A DNA stretch of 64,000 nt from Vibrio sp. DW001 (GTDB taxonomy: Bacteria; Pseudomonadota; Gammaproteobacteria; Enterobacterales; Vibrionaceae), in contig NZ_CP091975.1 in NCBI RefSeq assembly GCF_029016285.1, positions 124,001 through 188,000 on the forward strand, given 5' to 3'. The position numbers were made by a program, and so were the translations under genes. Positions 20,601 through 29,331 of this stretch are shown piece by piece (within the stretch, counting starts at the first letter, position 1; each line of letters opens with the position of its first letter). Below the pieces are notes generated by a model. The model had not been told where the DNA came from. It was given only the letters and a program-made list of their open reading frames with translations, and made no database searches.

Positions 20601-21395
20601 ATGATTGAAGTAGCACAGAAGATGACAACTCCCCCACCGTTGTTTTGGCATAGAGAAGGAAATGGTAAAGACTTGGTCTTAATCCATGGATGGGGAATGA
20701 ATGGCGCAGTTTGGCAACAAACGGTTGAGCGACTTTCGGCACACTTTACAGTTCATGTGGTCGATTTGCCGGGCTATGGCCACAGTTCAGAACGACATGC
20801 AGATGATATCGATAGCGCAGCTAAGATGGTTCTGGAGCATGCACCGGAGCAAGCTATTTGGGTGGGTTGGTCGTTAGGAGGGTTAATCGCTACCCATATC
20901 GCGTTAAACACCCCAAATCGAGTATCGAAACTCGTCACTGTTGCCAGCTCACCAAAATTTGCCGCGGAGAAGCGTTGGAGAGGTATTAAACCCGCCGTAT
21001 TGTCTACCTTTACTGAACAGTTAGTGGAAGATTTTCATCCAACTATTGAACGGTTTATGGCGTTGCAAGCGATGGGAAGCCCAACTGCAAGACAGGATGT
21101 GAAATTATTAAAAAAGGCCGTGTTGTCACGACCTCTTCCGACTCCAGAGTCCTTGTTAGTTGGCTTAAATATGTTAGGAAATGTAGATTTACGTGGCCAG
21201 TTGGATCAGATCAGTATGCCATTTTTACGTTTTTATGGCCGACTTGATGGTTTAGTACCGATAAAAGTCGCGAATGACTTACAAGAATTACTATCAAATT
21301 CAGAGCATTACATCTTTAACCAATCCTCTCATGCTCCATTTATGACTGAACTCGATGAGTTTTGCACACAATTAATACAATTTAGTGGTAAATAA
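20601..21395 (+). CDS. bioH: Pimeloyl-ACP methyl ester carboxylesterase BioH
   Basis: 264 residues, alpha/beta hydrolase. The oxyanion region is HGWGMNG, the nucleophile elbow GWSLGG (about residue 99), the acid is in RLDGLVP and the histidine in SSHAPF. BioH removes the methyl group from pimeloyl-ACP methyl ester in biotin synthesis. The start may instead be the ATG seven codons in (20622), which matches the length of relatives better. Confidence 0.94.
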   Translation: MIEVAQKMTTPPPLFWHREGNGKDLVLIHGWGMNGAVWQQTVERLSAHFTVHVVDLPGYGHSSERHADDIDSAAKMVLEHAPEQAIWVGWSLGGLIATHIALNTPNRVSKLVTVASSPKFAAEKRWRGIKPAVLSTFTEQLVEDFHPTIERFMALQAMGSPTARQDVKLLKKAVLSRPLPTPESLLVGLNMLGNVDLRGQLDQISMPFLRFYGRLDGLVPIKVANDLQELLSNSEHYIFNQSSHAPFMTELDEFCTQLIQFSGK

Positions 21396-21410
21396 TTGAA
21401 CAGTTTGGCC

Positions 21411-21484
21411 GATAAGATATCTAACCAATTACAAATAGCATCTTATCTACCTAGGAGAAAGAGTTACCTAGGAAGATAGGTAAC
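21411..21484 (+). promoter_or_regulatory. Leader with three mutually exclusive hairpins
   Basis: Three inverted repeats overlap in series. Stem A pairs 21411-21418 (GATAAGAT) with 21440-21447 (ATCTTATC). Stem B pairs 21444-21455 (TATCTACCTAGG) with 21467-21478 (CCTAGGAAGATA), 11 of 12 matching. Stem C pairs 21463-21469 (GTTACCT) with 21478-21484 (AGGTAAC). A and B cannot form together, nor can B and C. This is the topology of an attenuator or thermosensor-like leader. It ends 46 bp before the next gene, and no T tract follows. Function is inferred only. Confidence 0.4.
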
Positions 21485-21530
21485 TACGATTCGCTATGAA
21501 GCAATAGGTTGTATTAGAAGGAGGTTTGTT

Positions 21531-22001
21531 ATGATTGTGTCGCCGACGAATGTGAACGTGCCACTAATCGCTCCTTCGGTCAATGTTCAAACTGAACAAG
21601 CGGCGAGAGATAACAAAGTTCGTGAACCTGTTACGCCGCCAGTAGAACTGGCAAAATCCAATGCAGAAAGGCGCATTAAAGCAGAAGATAAGCGCCGGAA
21701 ACGACCTGCTTGGGATGCGTCGGACCATCCTGATTATGAACTGGACAGTGAGACAAACGCTAAGTCAGCGAAGAGTGAAGAACCCAAAGATACCCTAAGC
21801 CGGTTGTTTGAACTGCTTGCACTTCAAACCTATTCGGAGAAACAGGGGTTGGGTTACACGATTCGCTTTCGTTTGCCTAAAAAAATCATTGATGCAGCGA
21901 TTACTTCGGGAAAAATGGAGCGGAGACGTACTGTGATTAAATATCACTACGGTCATGCTGTAGCACCAAACTGCCCTTCTGAGGTTATTGCGGTGCTTTG
22001 A
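21531..22001 (+). CDS. Uncharacterised conserved-type protein with disordered N-terminus
   Basis: 156 residues, family not recognised. A GAAGGAGG Shine-Dalgarno precedes the ATG, so translation is credible. Residues 1-90 are polar, rich in Pro, Glu, Lys and Arg, and probably unstructured (VTPPVELAKSNAERRIKAEDKRRKRP). The last ~60 residues look folded (LFELLALQTYSEKQGLGYTIRFRLPK). No cysteine switch, signal peptide or membrane segment is present apart from a single Cys near the end. Its location between bioH and tex and the structured leader in front suggest a small regulated cytosolic protein. Confidence 0.7.
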   Translation: MIVSPTNVNVPLIAPSVNVQTEQAARDNKVREPVTPPVELAKSNAERRIKAEDKRRKRPAWDASDHPDYELDSETNAKSAKSEEPKDTLSRLFELLALQTYSEKQGLGYTIRFRLPKKIIDAAITSGKMERRRTVIKYHYGHAVAPNCPSEVIAVL

Positions 22002-22075
22002 CAACTCTGAGTAGAGTTATAGATTCTAGAATGTTCTAGGATCTATAACTTATTTTTCTTCCCGTTAACCTGTCA

Positions 22076-24418
22076 TCATCGCCCTGCTTTCTTGAACGCA
22101 TCAGCAAACGCACTGTTTCCCATCGGCTGGTTTTGAGATCCTTGGCTTTTGGGTTTGTTCTTACGTTCTGGGGACACATTTCGATTCGTCTGCGGTTTAT
22201 TATTTGTCTGGCCAGATTCGTCGGTTAGACGCATAGTCAGGGCAATTCGCTTGCGCTGAACCTCAACCTCAAGCACTTTGACTTTGACAATATCACCAGC
22301 TTTAACGATTTCGCGAGGGTCAGAGACATAACGGTCAGTCAAAGCAGAGATATGGACTAAGCCATCCTGATGAACGCCGATATCGACAAATGCACCAAAG
22401 TTTGCCACGTTAGAGACAACCCCTTCAAGAATCATTCCCGGTTCAAGATCTGAGATTGCGTTAATTCCGTCAGCGAAAGTTGCAGTTTTAAATTCGGGTC
22501 TAGGGTCGCGACCCGGCTTATCAAGCTCCTTGATAATATCGGTCACCGTAGGAATCCCAAAGGTACTGTCGGTATAATCTATCGCATTGAGAGAGCGCAA
22601 AAATAGAGTGTCACCAATAAGGGCCTTTATTGGTTTGTTATTTTTCTCTGCGACTGCTTTAACCAAAGGATAGGCTTCAGGGTGAACAGAAGACGCATCT
22701 AATGGGTTTTTACCATCCATGATACGAAGGAAGCCAGCACACTGTTCAAAGGCTTTAGGCCCCAAACGAGCAACCTTTTTTAAGGTTGTTCGAGTTTCAA
22801 AGCGACCGTTTTCATCTCGATATTTGACAATATTTTCTGCAATAGTGTTAGAAAGTCCGGCAACACGAGTAAGAAGTGCTGTTGAGGCAGTATTGACGTC
22901 AACGCCAACAGCGTTGACACAATCTTCTACTACGGCATTTAATCGTTTTGCCAATGCATTCTGACCAACGTCATGTTGGTATTGGCCAACGCCGATAGAT
23001 TTAGGGTCAATCTTAACCAACTCAGCCAGAGGATCCTGCAAGCGTCTGGCTATAGAAACGGCACCACGTAAAGAGACATCCATGTTAGGGAACTCATTAG
23101 CGGCGAGCTCAGATGCAGAATAAACTGATGCGCCTGCCTCACTGACAATAATATTTTGTGTACTTAGATTGGCTTTTTTTAATGTATTTACTACAAAGTC
23201 GTCAGTTTCGCGGGAAGCGGTACCATTTCCAATAGCAATCAGGTCAACGTTATGCTTTCTGATCAGTTTTTCAATTACATGGGCTGACTTATCGATCTGT
23301 TTGTGAGGCTGGTTTGGGTAAATAGTGTCGGTATCAAGCACTTTACCTGTGGCATCAACGACAGCAATCTTAGAACCAGTTCGAAGTCCAGGGTCTAAAC
23401 CAAGTGTTGCTTTAGGGCCCGCAGGGGCTGCCATCAATAGGTCTTTTAAGTTAGAAGCAAATACGTCTATTGCATCCACCTCGCTGCGCTCCTTCATCGC
23501 TCCCATCAATTCGGTTTCCATATGGGTCGAAATTTTTATTCGCCATGCCCAGCTTATTACCTGATTGCGCCATTTATTTGCTGGCGTTTCACTGAGATGA
23601 AGTCCGTAATGGTTAGTGATGATATCTTCGCAATATGAGTGGCGAATGCTTTCGTCTTGGTTTGGGTCAGCGTTCATCGATAGTTGCAAAAAACCTTCAT
23701 TCCGGCCTCGAAGCATCGCTAATGCACGGTGAGATGGTGCTTTACTTAGCTTTTCATTATGTTCGAAATAATCCTTGAACTTCTGTCCTTCTTGTTCCTT
23801 TCCTTTGATAACTCGGGATACGATTTCAGCTTGAGTTGTGAGGTATTGTCTAAGTTTACTAATTAAATCGGCATTTTCAGCAATCTGCTCCATGATAATA
23901 AAACGAGCGCCATCCAGTGCCGCTTTAGTGTCATTAATTCCTTTTTCAGCGTTTATATAATGTCGAGCTTCTGATTCTGGATCGCCTTGTGCTTCTTTCC
24001 ATAGCTTCAATGCCAATGGTTCTAACCCTGCCTCGATAGCAATCTGTCCCTTGGTTCTTCTTTTGGGTTTATAGGGAAGATAAAGATCTTCAAGTCGAGT
24101 TTTACTCTCCGCTTGATTAATATCGTTCTCTAACTTAGGCGTTAGTTTTTCTTGATCACTGATGGATTTAAGAATCGTCACTCGACGTTCATTCAGCTCT
24201 CGAAGATAGCTTAAGCGCGAATCTAGGGTTCTTAGTTGGGTATCGTCCAAGCCACCCGTTACTTCTTTACGATATCGCGCAATGAAAGGGATGGTACTTC
24301 CTTCATCGATAAGACGAATCGTTGCGGCAACCTGCTCGGTTCGAACGTTAAGCTCTTTTGCAATCTGCTGGCTTAAGTGTTGTGAGTCTCTTTGTTGCTG
24401 AGAAGGGGGTTGGCTCAT
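22076..24418 (-). CDS. Tex-type RNA-binding transcription accessory protein
   Basis: 780 residues, close to E. coli YhgF. It shows an N-terminal helical domain (1 to ~200), a YqgF/RNase H-like core (about 325-460, with [18 protein letters not shown]), a helix-hairpin-helix region (about 495-570, [19 protein letters not shown]), and a C-terminal S1 domain (about 650-722, [21 protein letters not shown]). Tex proteins bind nucleic acid and affect transcription and stress tolerance. The tail is rich in Asn, Gln and Lys. Confidence 0.95.
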   Translation of the reverse strand: MSQPPSQQQRDSQHLSQQIAKELNVRTEQVAATIRLIDEGSTIPFIARYRKEVTGGLDDTQLRTLDSRLSYLRELNERRVTILKSISDQEKLTPKLENDINQAESKTRLEDLYLPYKPKRRTKGQIAIEAGLEPLALKLWKEAQGDPESEARHYINAEKGINDTKAALDGARFIIMEQIAENADLISKLRQYLTTQAEIVSRVIKGKEQEGQKFKDYFEHNEKLSKAPSHRALAMLRGRNEGFLQLSMNADPNQDESIRHSYCEDIITNHYGLHLSETPANKWRNQVISWAWRIKISTHMETELMGAMKERSEVDAIDVFASNLKDLLMAAPAGPKATLGLDPGLRTGSKIAVVDATGKVLDTDTIYPNQPHKQIDKSAHVIEKLIRKHNVDLIAIGNGTASRETDDFVVNTLKKANLSTQNIIVSEAGASVYSASELAANEFPNMDVSLRGAVSIARRLQDPLAELVKIDPKSIGVGQYQHDVGQNALAKRLNAVVEDCVNAVGVDVNTASTALLTRVAGLSNTIAENIVKYRDENGRFETRTTLKKVARLGPKAFEQCAGFLRIMDGKNPLDASSVHPEAYPLVKAVAEKNNKPIKALIGDTLFLRSLNAIDYTDSTFGIPTVTDIIKELDKPGRDPRPEFKTATFADGINAISDLEPGMILEGVVSNVANFGAFVDIGVHQDGLVHISALTDRYVSDPREIVKAGDIVKVKVLEVEVQRKRIALTMRLTDESGQTNNKPQTNRNVSPERKNKPKSQGSQNQPMGNSAFADAFKKAGR

Positions 24419-24589
24419 CTGTAGATCTCTTTAATCAATTTTTTGCATTGTTTCATAAATGGGGGCAAAACGGAGAATTACTAGGTTGTCGTTGGTTATC
24501 GCAATCTTTAATTTTCTTTTGCGTAACTTTGACATGAATTGCTGTTGTTATTGGTTACATTGACTAGAATAAATAAAAGGAATATCTGC

Positions 24590-26494
24590 ATGTTACGGAT
24601 TATAAGAATGAAAAAAATGCCCATCTCGTTATTAACAATAATATTACTTAGCGCTGGTTCTATCGCCAGCGAAAGCAGTTACACAACACAGAACCCAGCT
24701 TATGAGTTAGATGGTTTATCAGTATTTGGTCGTATAGAAAATGTGTATCTGACGAGCACAGACAAATACAAACATATCCCATTCGATGGGAAGATCGATA
24801 CTGGAGCCGATACTACGTCAATCCATGCCGATAATATTCATATATTGAGTAGTAACCCTAAATATAAAAACCTTTCGGATACTGAATTGCTTAAGTATAT
24901 CGTGGACGAATATGGTGGTTCCCAAAGTAATTGGTGGCTAGATGAATTCGATACCCCAGAAAGAGAGCTAAAGCTTAACGTGAAGTTCAATGTGACGAAC
25001 CCCTACACTGGTGACGTTTTAGAGTTTGAAAGGCGTTTAGCGAGAGTCAGTGTGGTTCGAAGCCGTACCAGTAAAGAGCCTCTTTATCGTCCTGTTATAG
25101 AGCTTAAGATGAAGATAGGTGACGTTGAAATCGAAACGGAAGCAAGTCTGACAGATAGAGGTAATTTTAGTACCCCAATTTTGATTGGTAAGACATTCCT
25201 AAAACAGAATGCTTGGGTATTTGCAGGTTATGACTATTTACAAGAGCAGCCGAAAGCAACCCTTATTGGTCGTGAAGAGACAATGATGGTGAATGGTCTT
25301 GCGATGAATGTCAGTATTTCAATGGAAAGTAAATCGTCCGTTTTACATGCCACGAATATCAAAGTAGACAAAAAGGCAAAGAAAGTCAGCTTTGATACGA
25401 ATGACAAAGAGGGAAATAGTAAGTCATTCACTCTCCCTCTGATAGGCATGATTAAATTTGGTGATATTGAGCGTCCAGAGATCTATATCCCAGTAAAAGG
25501 TGAAAAACACTTTGATACTAATCTGCATGTTTATTTAAAAGATCGTTCCAACAGTTCTAGTCAATTGAGACTAGGTAAAGAAGCGCTGAGTAAAAACTTT
25601 GTCATTAGTGCCAGTGAAAAGAATCTTTTGGATAAGCCTAAAGAGAAATTTACTCAACGAGTTAAAGATAAGAACCCACTTGTGGTCTCGCCAGAAGAGT
25701 TAATTTTAGTCGATGGTATAGAGGTAAACGCAAAGCCTGATCTGAGAGTGAAAACCCCCGTGCTCAAGGTCACCAGTTTTGAGATATCGAGCGCTGACAA
25801 GGGCGAACATGTCACCTATTTCTTAGAAGATGATGAAGGTGATAAGACGAAATTTGTTAAATCTATTCTTCGAAAAATCAAGGTGGGTGACTCAACAAGA
25901 CCCGTGATTGAGGTCAGACTTGAGGCTGACGGCAAATATACTGAATATGAAATCGCGCTAGAAACCTTAGATAAAAACGAGGAACAGATCTTTCTGATTG
26001 GGCAAAAAACGAAAAAAGGTGGCGTGATAATTAATACGCGGACCGACCTATTGCTAGAGTCTCATGATCTAGTCAAGGCGGGTTACATTGAAAACGCCAC
26101 GGTCGAAGGGTTAAGTTTTCCTGTGAAGTTAGATACCGGCGCGGATGTCAGTTCAATGAATGCCCAAGCGATCAAATTATATCAAAAAGAGGGTAAAGAC
26201 ATGGTCGACTTTGTGTATGAGAACGAACAAGGTGACAAAAAATCCTTTACCCGACAAGTCGTGAGAATGATGACGGTTAAGGCTAAGGAAGGGGAAAAAG
26301 CCAATCACAGACCAGTAGTGAAGATGGATGTACAGATTGGTGACATACGCAAAAAGATCAAAGTTAACCTACAAGACCGATCTCGATTTGGCTACAGTAT
26401 GATCCTTGGTGAAAACTTCCTGCGTCATGGTGTGGTCGTAACCAGCGATAACAAGTTTCTGCTGGGTGGATCTGAAAAAGATATAAAACAGTAA
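24590..26494 (+). CDS. Exported protein with four retropepsin-like (RimK/zinc-protease family) units
   Basis: 634 residues from an ATG with AAGGA eight bases upstream. A signal peptide (about 1-27, ILLSAGSIASE) indicates export. Four related units follow, each ending in RPV-type and L-x-DR-type strands. Unit 1 (about 40-225) has DTGADTTS at 70-77. Unit 2 (about 232-340) and unit 3 (about 372-485) keep the flanking pattern but have lost DTGA (SMESKSS and DLRVKTP in its place). Unit 4 (about 500-630) has DTGADVSS at 515-522. The family (PF05618-like, often annotated as an ATP-dependent zinc protease) resembles one monomer of a dimeric aspartic protease. Two catalytic Asp units in one chain could therefore form a complete site; this is inference. 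The stop overlaps the start of the next gene, a sigma factor. Confidence 0.75.
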   Translation: MLRIIRMKKMPISLLTIILLSAGSIASESSYTTQNPAYELDGLSVFGRIENVYLTSTDKYKHIPFDGKIDTGADTTSIHADNIHILSSNPKYKNLSDTELLKYIVDEYGGSQSNWWLDEFDTPERELKLNVKFNVTNPYTGDVLEFERRLARVSVVRSRTSKEPLYRPVIELKMKIGDVEIETEASLTDRGNFSTPILIGKTFLKQNAWVFAGYDYLQEQPKATLIGREETMMVNGLAMNVSISMESKSSVLHATNIKVDKKAKKVSFDTNDKEGNSKSFTLPLIGMIKFGDIERPEIYIPVKGEKHFDTNLHVYLKDRSNSSSQLRLGKEALSKNFVISASEKNLLDKPKEKFTQRVKDKNPLVVSPEELILVDGIEVNAKPDLRVKTPVLKVTSFEISSADKGEHVTYFLEDDEGDKTKFVKSILRKIKVGDSTRPVIEVRLEADGKYTEYEIALETLDKNEEQIFLIGQKTKKGGVIINTRTDLLLESHDLVKAGYIENATVEGLSFPVKLDTGADVSSMNAQAIKLYQKEGKDMVDFVYENEQGDKKSFTRQVVRMMTVKAKEGEKANHRPVVKMDVQIGDIRKKIKVNLQDRSRFGYSMILGENFLRHGVVVTSDNKFLLGGSEKDIKQ

Positions 26495-27054
26495 TGTTAG
26501 AGAATCGATCCAAAATTCTAGGTAATACGTTTCCTTGTGCGATGCGTGCTTGGCATCAACATGAACAGCCGCTGCTTCAGTGGCTGTGTAAACAAACCAA
26601 CGATAGACAACTTGCTCAGGATATCCTGCAAGATGTTTTTATTAAAATCATGCATCAGCAAGCGACGTTTTGTGAGGTAACAAATACGAAAGCGTGGCTG
26701 TTTCGAGTGGCTAAAAACTTGTTTATTGATCATACAAGAAAGCGCACGTTTCAGCAGATAAGTGTCGATGTTGAACAGGAAGAAGAAAACTTAGCGCCCG
26801 TTGATCTTCTTGCCTTGAGTTGTCTTCCTCGAGTGTTCTCTGAACTTGATAAAGCGGACCAAGCCATTATTGTGGCGTGTGATTTAGAAGGTGTCAGTCA
26901 AAAAAAGTTTGCCGTTGAGCATGGGTTGACCCTAGCGGCGACGAAATCTCGAATTCGTCGTGCAAGAGATAAATTGAAACAACAAATAGAACTTTCTTGT
27001 CGAGTAAAGCTAGACGAAAATCAACAGGTTTGTTGTTTTACTCGTCGAGACTAA
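26494..27054 (+). CDS. ECF-type (SigZ-like) RNA polymerase sigma factor
   Basis: 186 residues, starting in a TAATG overlap with the retropepsin gene. Region 2 (about 20-85) contains QDILQDVFIKIM and the helix with KAWLFRVAKNLFIDHTRKR. Region 4 (about 108-165) contains a helix-turn-helix (GVSQKKFAVEHGLTLAATKSR in part). The tail has Cys169 and the pair Cys180-Cys181, which recalls the cysteine-bearing tails of SigZ-like factors. No anti-sigma gene is visible next to it. The overlap with an exported protease-like protein and the downstream permease and thioredoxin suggest that it controls an envelope, metal or redox response; this is inference. Confidence 0.85.
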   Translation: MLENRSKILGNTFPCAMRAWHQHEQPLLQWLCKQTNDRQLAQDILQDVFIKIMHQQATFCEVTNTKAWLFRVAKNLFIDHTRKRTFQQISVDVEQEEENLAPVDLLALSCLPRVFSELDKADQAIIVACDLEGVSQKKFAVEHGLTLAATKSRIRRARDKLKQQIELSCRVKLDENQQVCCFTRRD

Positions 27055-27084
27055 AATAAATGTCATTTTTTATGAATCCTTTTT

Positions 27085-27124
27085 AAAACCGTTTCGTCTT
27101 TAAGACAAAGCGGTTTTATTTTAT
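27085..27124 (+). terminator. Terminator-like hairpin between sigma factor and permease genes
   Basis: A long stem (AAAACCGTTTCGTCTT with AAGACAAAGCGGTTTT; one G-U pair and one mismatch) is followed by ATTTTAT. It ends only ten bases before the permease ATG, and the permease Shine-Dalgarno (AGGG) lies directly after it. There is no room for a promoter in between, so it could be an attenuator controlling read-through. Confidence 0.75.
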
Positions 27125-27133
27125 AGGGTTCAT

Positions 27134-28129
27134 ATGTTTCAAATGTTCACTGATTTAGCATCATGGTTGGTGTTTGATCTGCTTTATCTATCCCCCGATT
27201 CTAAGCTTGGTGATGCGTTGCATTTTTTTGTAGAAGATACCACTAAGATCTTCGCGCTTCTTATCACTATGATCTACCTAATTGCTATCATCCGAGCTTC
27301 ATTGGATATCGAACGTGTCCGGGATTATTTAGCGGGAAAGCATCGTTTTACTGGTTACCTATTAGGTTCAGTTTTTGGTGCAATCACGCCATTTTGCTCA
27401 TGTTCAAGCATTCCCGTATTCCTCGGATTTACCTCGGCGGGTATACCGCTTGGTATTACGATGGCATTTCTTATTACTTCACCGCTTATCAATGAAGTAG
27501 CAGTATTGCTACTGGTTAGTTTGTTAGGTTGGAAGTTTACGGTTTTGTATGTATTGATTGGTATCAGCGTTGGTATGTTAGGAGGCCTGTTTTTAGATGT
27601 GATTAAAGCGGAACGTTGGTTGGTTTCTTTTGCTGCTGATGCTTTAAAGCAAGGTTCAATCAATCAAAAAGAGAGCCCTACACGCACTCAAGAGGTTAAA
27701 AAATTATCTCTACACGAGCGCCATCAGTTTGCCAAAGATGAAACCAGAGAGATCTTTGGACGGGTATGGAAGTGGGTTTTTATTGGTGTTGGTCTAGGTG
27801 CGGCTTTACACGGTTTTGTTCCAGAAGGGTGGATTGAAGCTTATTTAGGCGATAGGCAGTGGTGGTCTGTGCCGGCGGCTGTCCTTCTAGGGATACCTCT
27901 CTATTCTAATGCGACGGGTGTCATCCCGGTTATGGAGAGCTTGATAATGAACGGGCTGCCAATCGGTACAACGTTGGCTTTTTGCATGAGCACTGTTGCC
28001 GCGAGTTTTCCTGAATTCATTCTTTTAAAACAGGTGATGAAGTGGCCGTTACTTATGGTGCTATTCGCAGTCTTATTAGTCGCGTTTACGTTCGTTGGTT
28101 GGTTTTTTAATGCCATACCGCTGCTCTAA
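27134..28129 (+). CDS. YraQ/ArsP-type permease (DUF318 family)
   Basis: 331 residues with about eight membrane segments. The hallmark FCSCSSIPVF motif, followed by a glycine-rich turn, lies near residue 87, and the second repeat carries a related PLYSNATGVIPVMESL segment (about 255). A basic cytoplasmic loop (about 178-208) joins the halves. Relatives include ArsP (organoarsenical efflux) and many permeases of unknown substrate paired with small CxxC proteins, as here. A substrate cannot be assigned from sequence. Confidence 0.88.
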   Translation: MFQMFTDLASWLVFDLLYLSPDSKLGDALHFFVEDTTKIFALLITMIYLIAIIRASLDIERVRDYLAGKHRFTGYLLGSVFGAITPFCSCSSIPVFLGFTSAGIPLGITMAFLITSPLINEVAVLLLVSLLGWKFTVLYVLIGISVGMLGGLFLDVIKAERWLVSFAADALKQGSINQKESPTRTQEVKKLSLHERHQFAKDETREIFGRVWKWVFIGVGLGAALHGFVPEGWIEAYLGDRQWWSVPAAVLLGIPLYSNATGVIPVMESLIMNGLPIGTTLAFCMSTVAASFPEFILLKQVMKWPLLMVLFAVLLVAFTFVGWFFNAIPLL

Positions 28130-28186
28130 AATTTATTTCGTCTGAGCAGTTATTTAGTTGAATGGATATTATTTAAGGAGAAAGTA

Positions 28187-28423
28187 ATGAAAGTAGTCAA
28201 AATATTAGGTTCTGGCTGTAAAAATTGTCAGGTAACGGCATCGGTCATCGAAGAGGTGGCTAGATCAAATAATATAGAGATAGAGCTGATAAAAGTACAA
28301 GATCTAAAAGACATTATGGCTTATGGCGTAATGAAAACACCTGCGGTGGTTATAGATGGAACGGTGGTGCACAAAGGCAGTGTACCCAAGGCAGAACAAG
28401 TGGTGGCTTGGTTTACTAATTAA
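28187..28423 (+). CDS. Small thioredoxin-fold protein (redox-active disulfide protein 2 type)
   Basis: 78 residues with the motif GSGCKNC (Cys11, Cys14) after the first strand and a cis-proline segment KTPAVVIDG, the pattern of the minimal thioredoxin_3 family. AAGGAG lies upstream. Members of this family sit beside DUF318 permeases in many genomes and probably supply or sense thiols for the transporter. No signal peptide, so cytosolic. Confidence 0.9.
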   Translation: MKVVKILGSGCKNCQVTASVIEEVARSNNIEIELIKVQDLKDIMAYGVMKTPAVVIDGTVVHKGSVPKAEQVVAWFTN

Positions 28424-28430
28424 AACGTAA

Positions 28431-28462
28431 ATGGAAGGCAACGTAATCTTGTTGTTTTCCAT
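28431..28462 (-). terminator. Hairpin between convergent thioredoxin-like gene and trmH
   Basis: The inverted repeat ATGGAAggCAAC / GTTGttTTCCAT sits between convergent genes. On the minus strand it is followed by TTTACGTTTTAATT, a modest T-rich tail, so it may end the gmk-to-trmH operon. Confidence 0.45.
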
Positions 28463-28554
28463 GTTCCATCGCCCTGACGAGCATGTGGTTTACACAGGCA
28501 AGATTCCCGACTAGCCGGACACATAGGTAACCGATAAGACGGGGTAAATAGGTG

Positions 28555-29241
28555 TTAACGTCTCTGCATCTCTGCCCACCAAGCCGCATCGGCGACAATC
28601 TGGCCCTCTTCGTCTAGGGGAGGGTATTCAAGTTTCTTACGTTTAGCGACTTTAGCAAGAACAGGATGACCACGTTCAAATAGCGTTCTGTGTATGACCT
28701 CTTCTGCCAATGCTGAGGTTTCTCTGTCATACAACCCAGCAAGTTGGCGTTGTCTTTGTGCTTCGAAAAGAATGAGCGCACTGGCAACCGAAACGTTGAG
28801 AGACTGAACCATACCAACCATCGGAATGATAATGTCTTGATCAGCAAACTCTAATGCCTTACTAGAGATACCGTACTTTTCGCCGCCAAGAATGATTGCT
28901 GTTGGTTTGGTGTAATCGATCTCTCTGAAATCGACGGCTTTGTCAGAAAGGTTGGTCGCTAAGATCTGCATATTCTGGGCTTTTAGTTCGCCAACGGCAC
29001 TTTCGATAGATTCATGAGTCTCGACTTCGACCCAGTTACGCGCACCAGCAGAGGTGTGGCTCAAGGTTCGCATATTCTTGTTGGGCCAAACAGCATGTAC
29101 TTTATGGACACCAGCCGCATCGGCGGTACGAATAATTGCAGAGACGTTGTTCGGTTTGTGAACTTCTTCAAGGCAAAGGGTTAAGTCAGTTTGGCGAGCT
29201 TTAAGGACAGTTTGGATGCGATTATAGCGGTCTAGGTTCAT
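28555..29241 (-). CDS. trmH: tRNA (guanosine(18)-2'-O)-methyltransferase TrmH
   Basis: 228 residues of the SPOUT class. Motif 1 (HKPNNVSAIIRTADAAG, about 27-43), motif 2 (AIILGGEKYGIS, about 114) and motif 3 (IPMVGMVQSLNVSVASALIL, about 138) give the knotted SAM site. The enzyme methylates G18 in the D-loop of tRNAs. It follows spoT, as in enterics and vibrios. Confidence 0.95.
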   Translation of the reverse strand: MNLDRYNRIQTVLKARQTDLTLCLEEVHKPNNVSAIIRTADAAGVHKVHAVWPNKNMRTLSHTSAGARNWVEVETHESIESAVGELKAQNMQILATNLSDKAVDFREIDYTKPTAIILGGEKYGISSKALEFADQDIIIPMVGMVQSLNVSVASALILFEAQRQRQLAGLYDRETSALAEEVIHRTLFERGHPVLAKVAKRKKLEYPPLDEEGQIVADAAWWAEMQRR

Positions 29242-29331
29242 GATATTTCAACGATGACTGGTTGGGTTGTAGAATCTTGAGCCTTGAGTGCCTATTCTTC
29301 ATTTTTAGGTTCAAGACTCAGGATAGTATGG

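Noticed and set aside
28416..28598. 60-codon open frame at the trmH end
   Set aside because: Overlaps the trmH C-terminus in another frame and contains the convergent intergenic hairpin; no support for translation.
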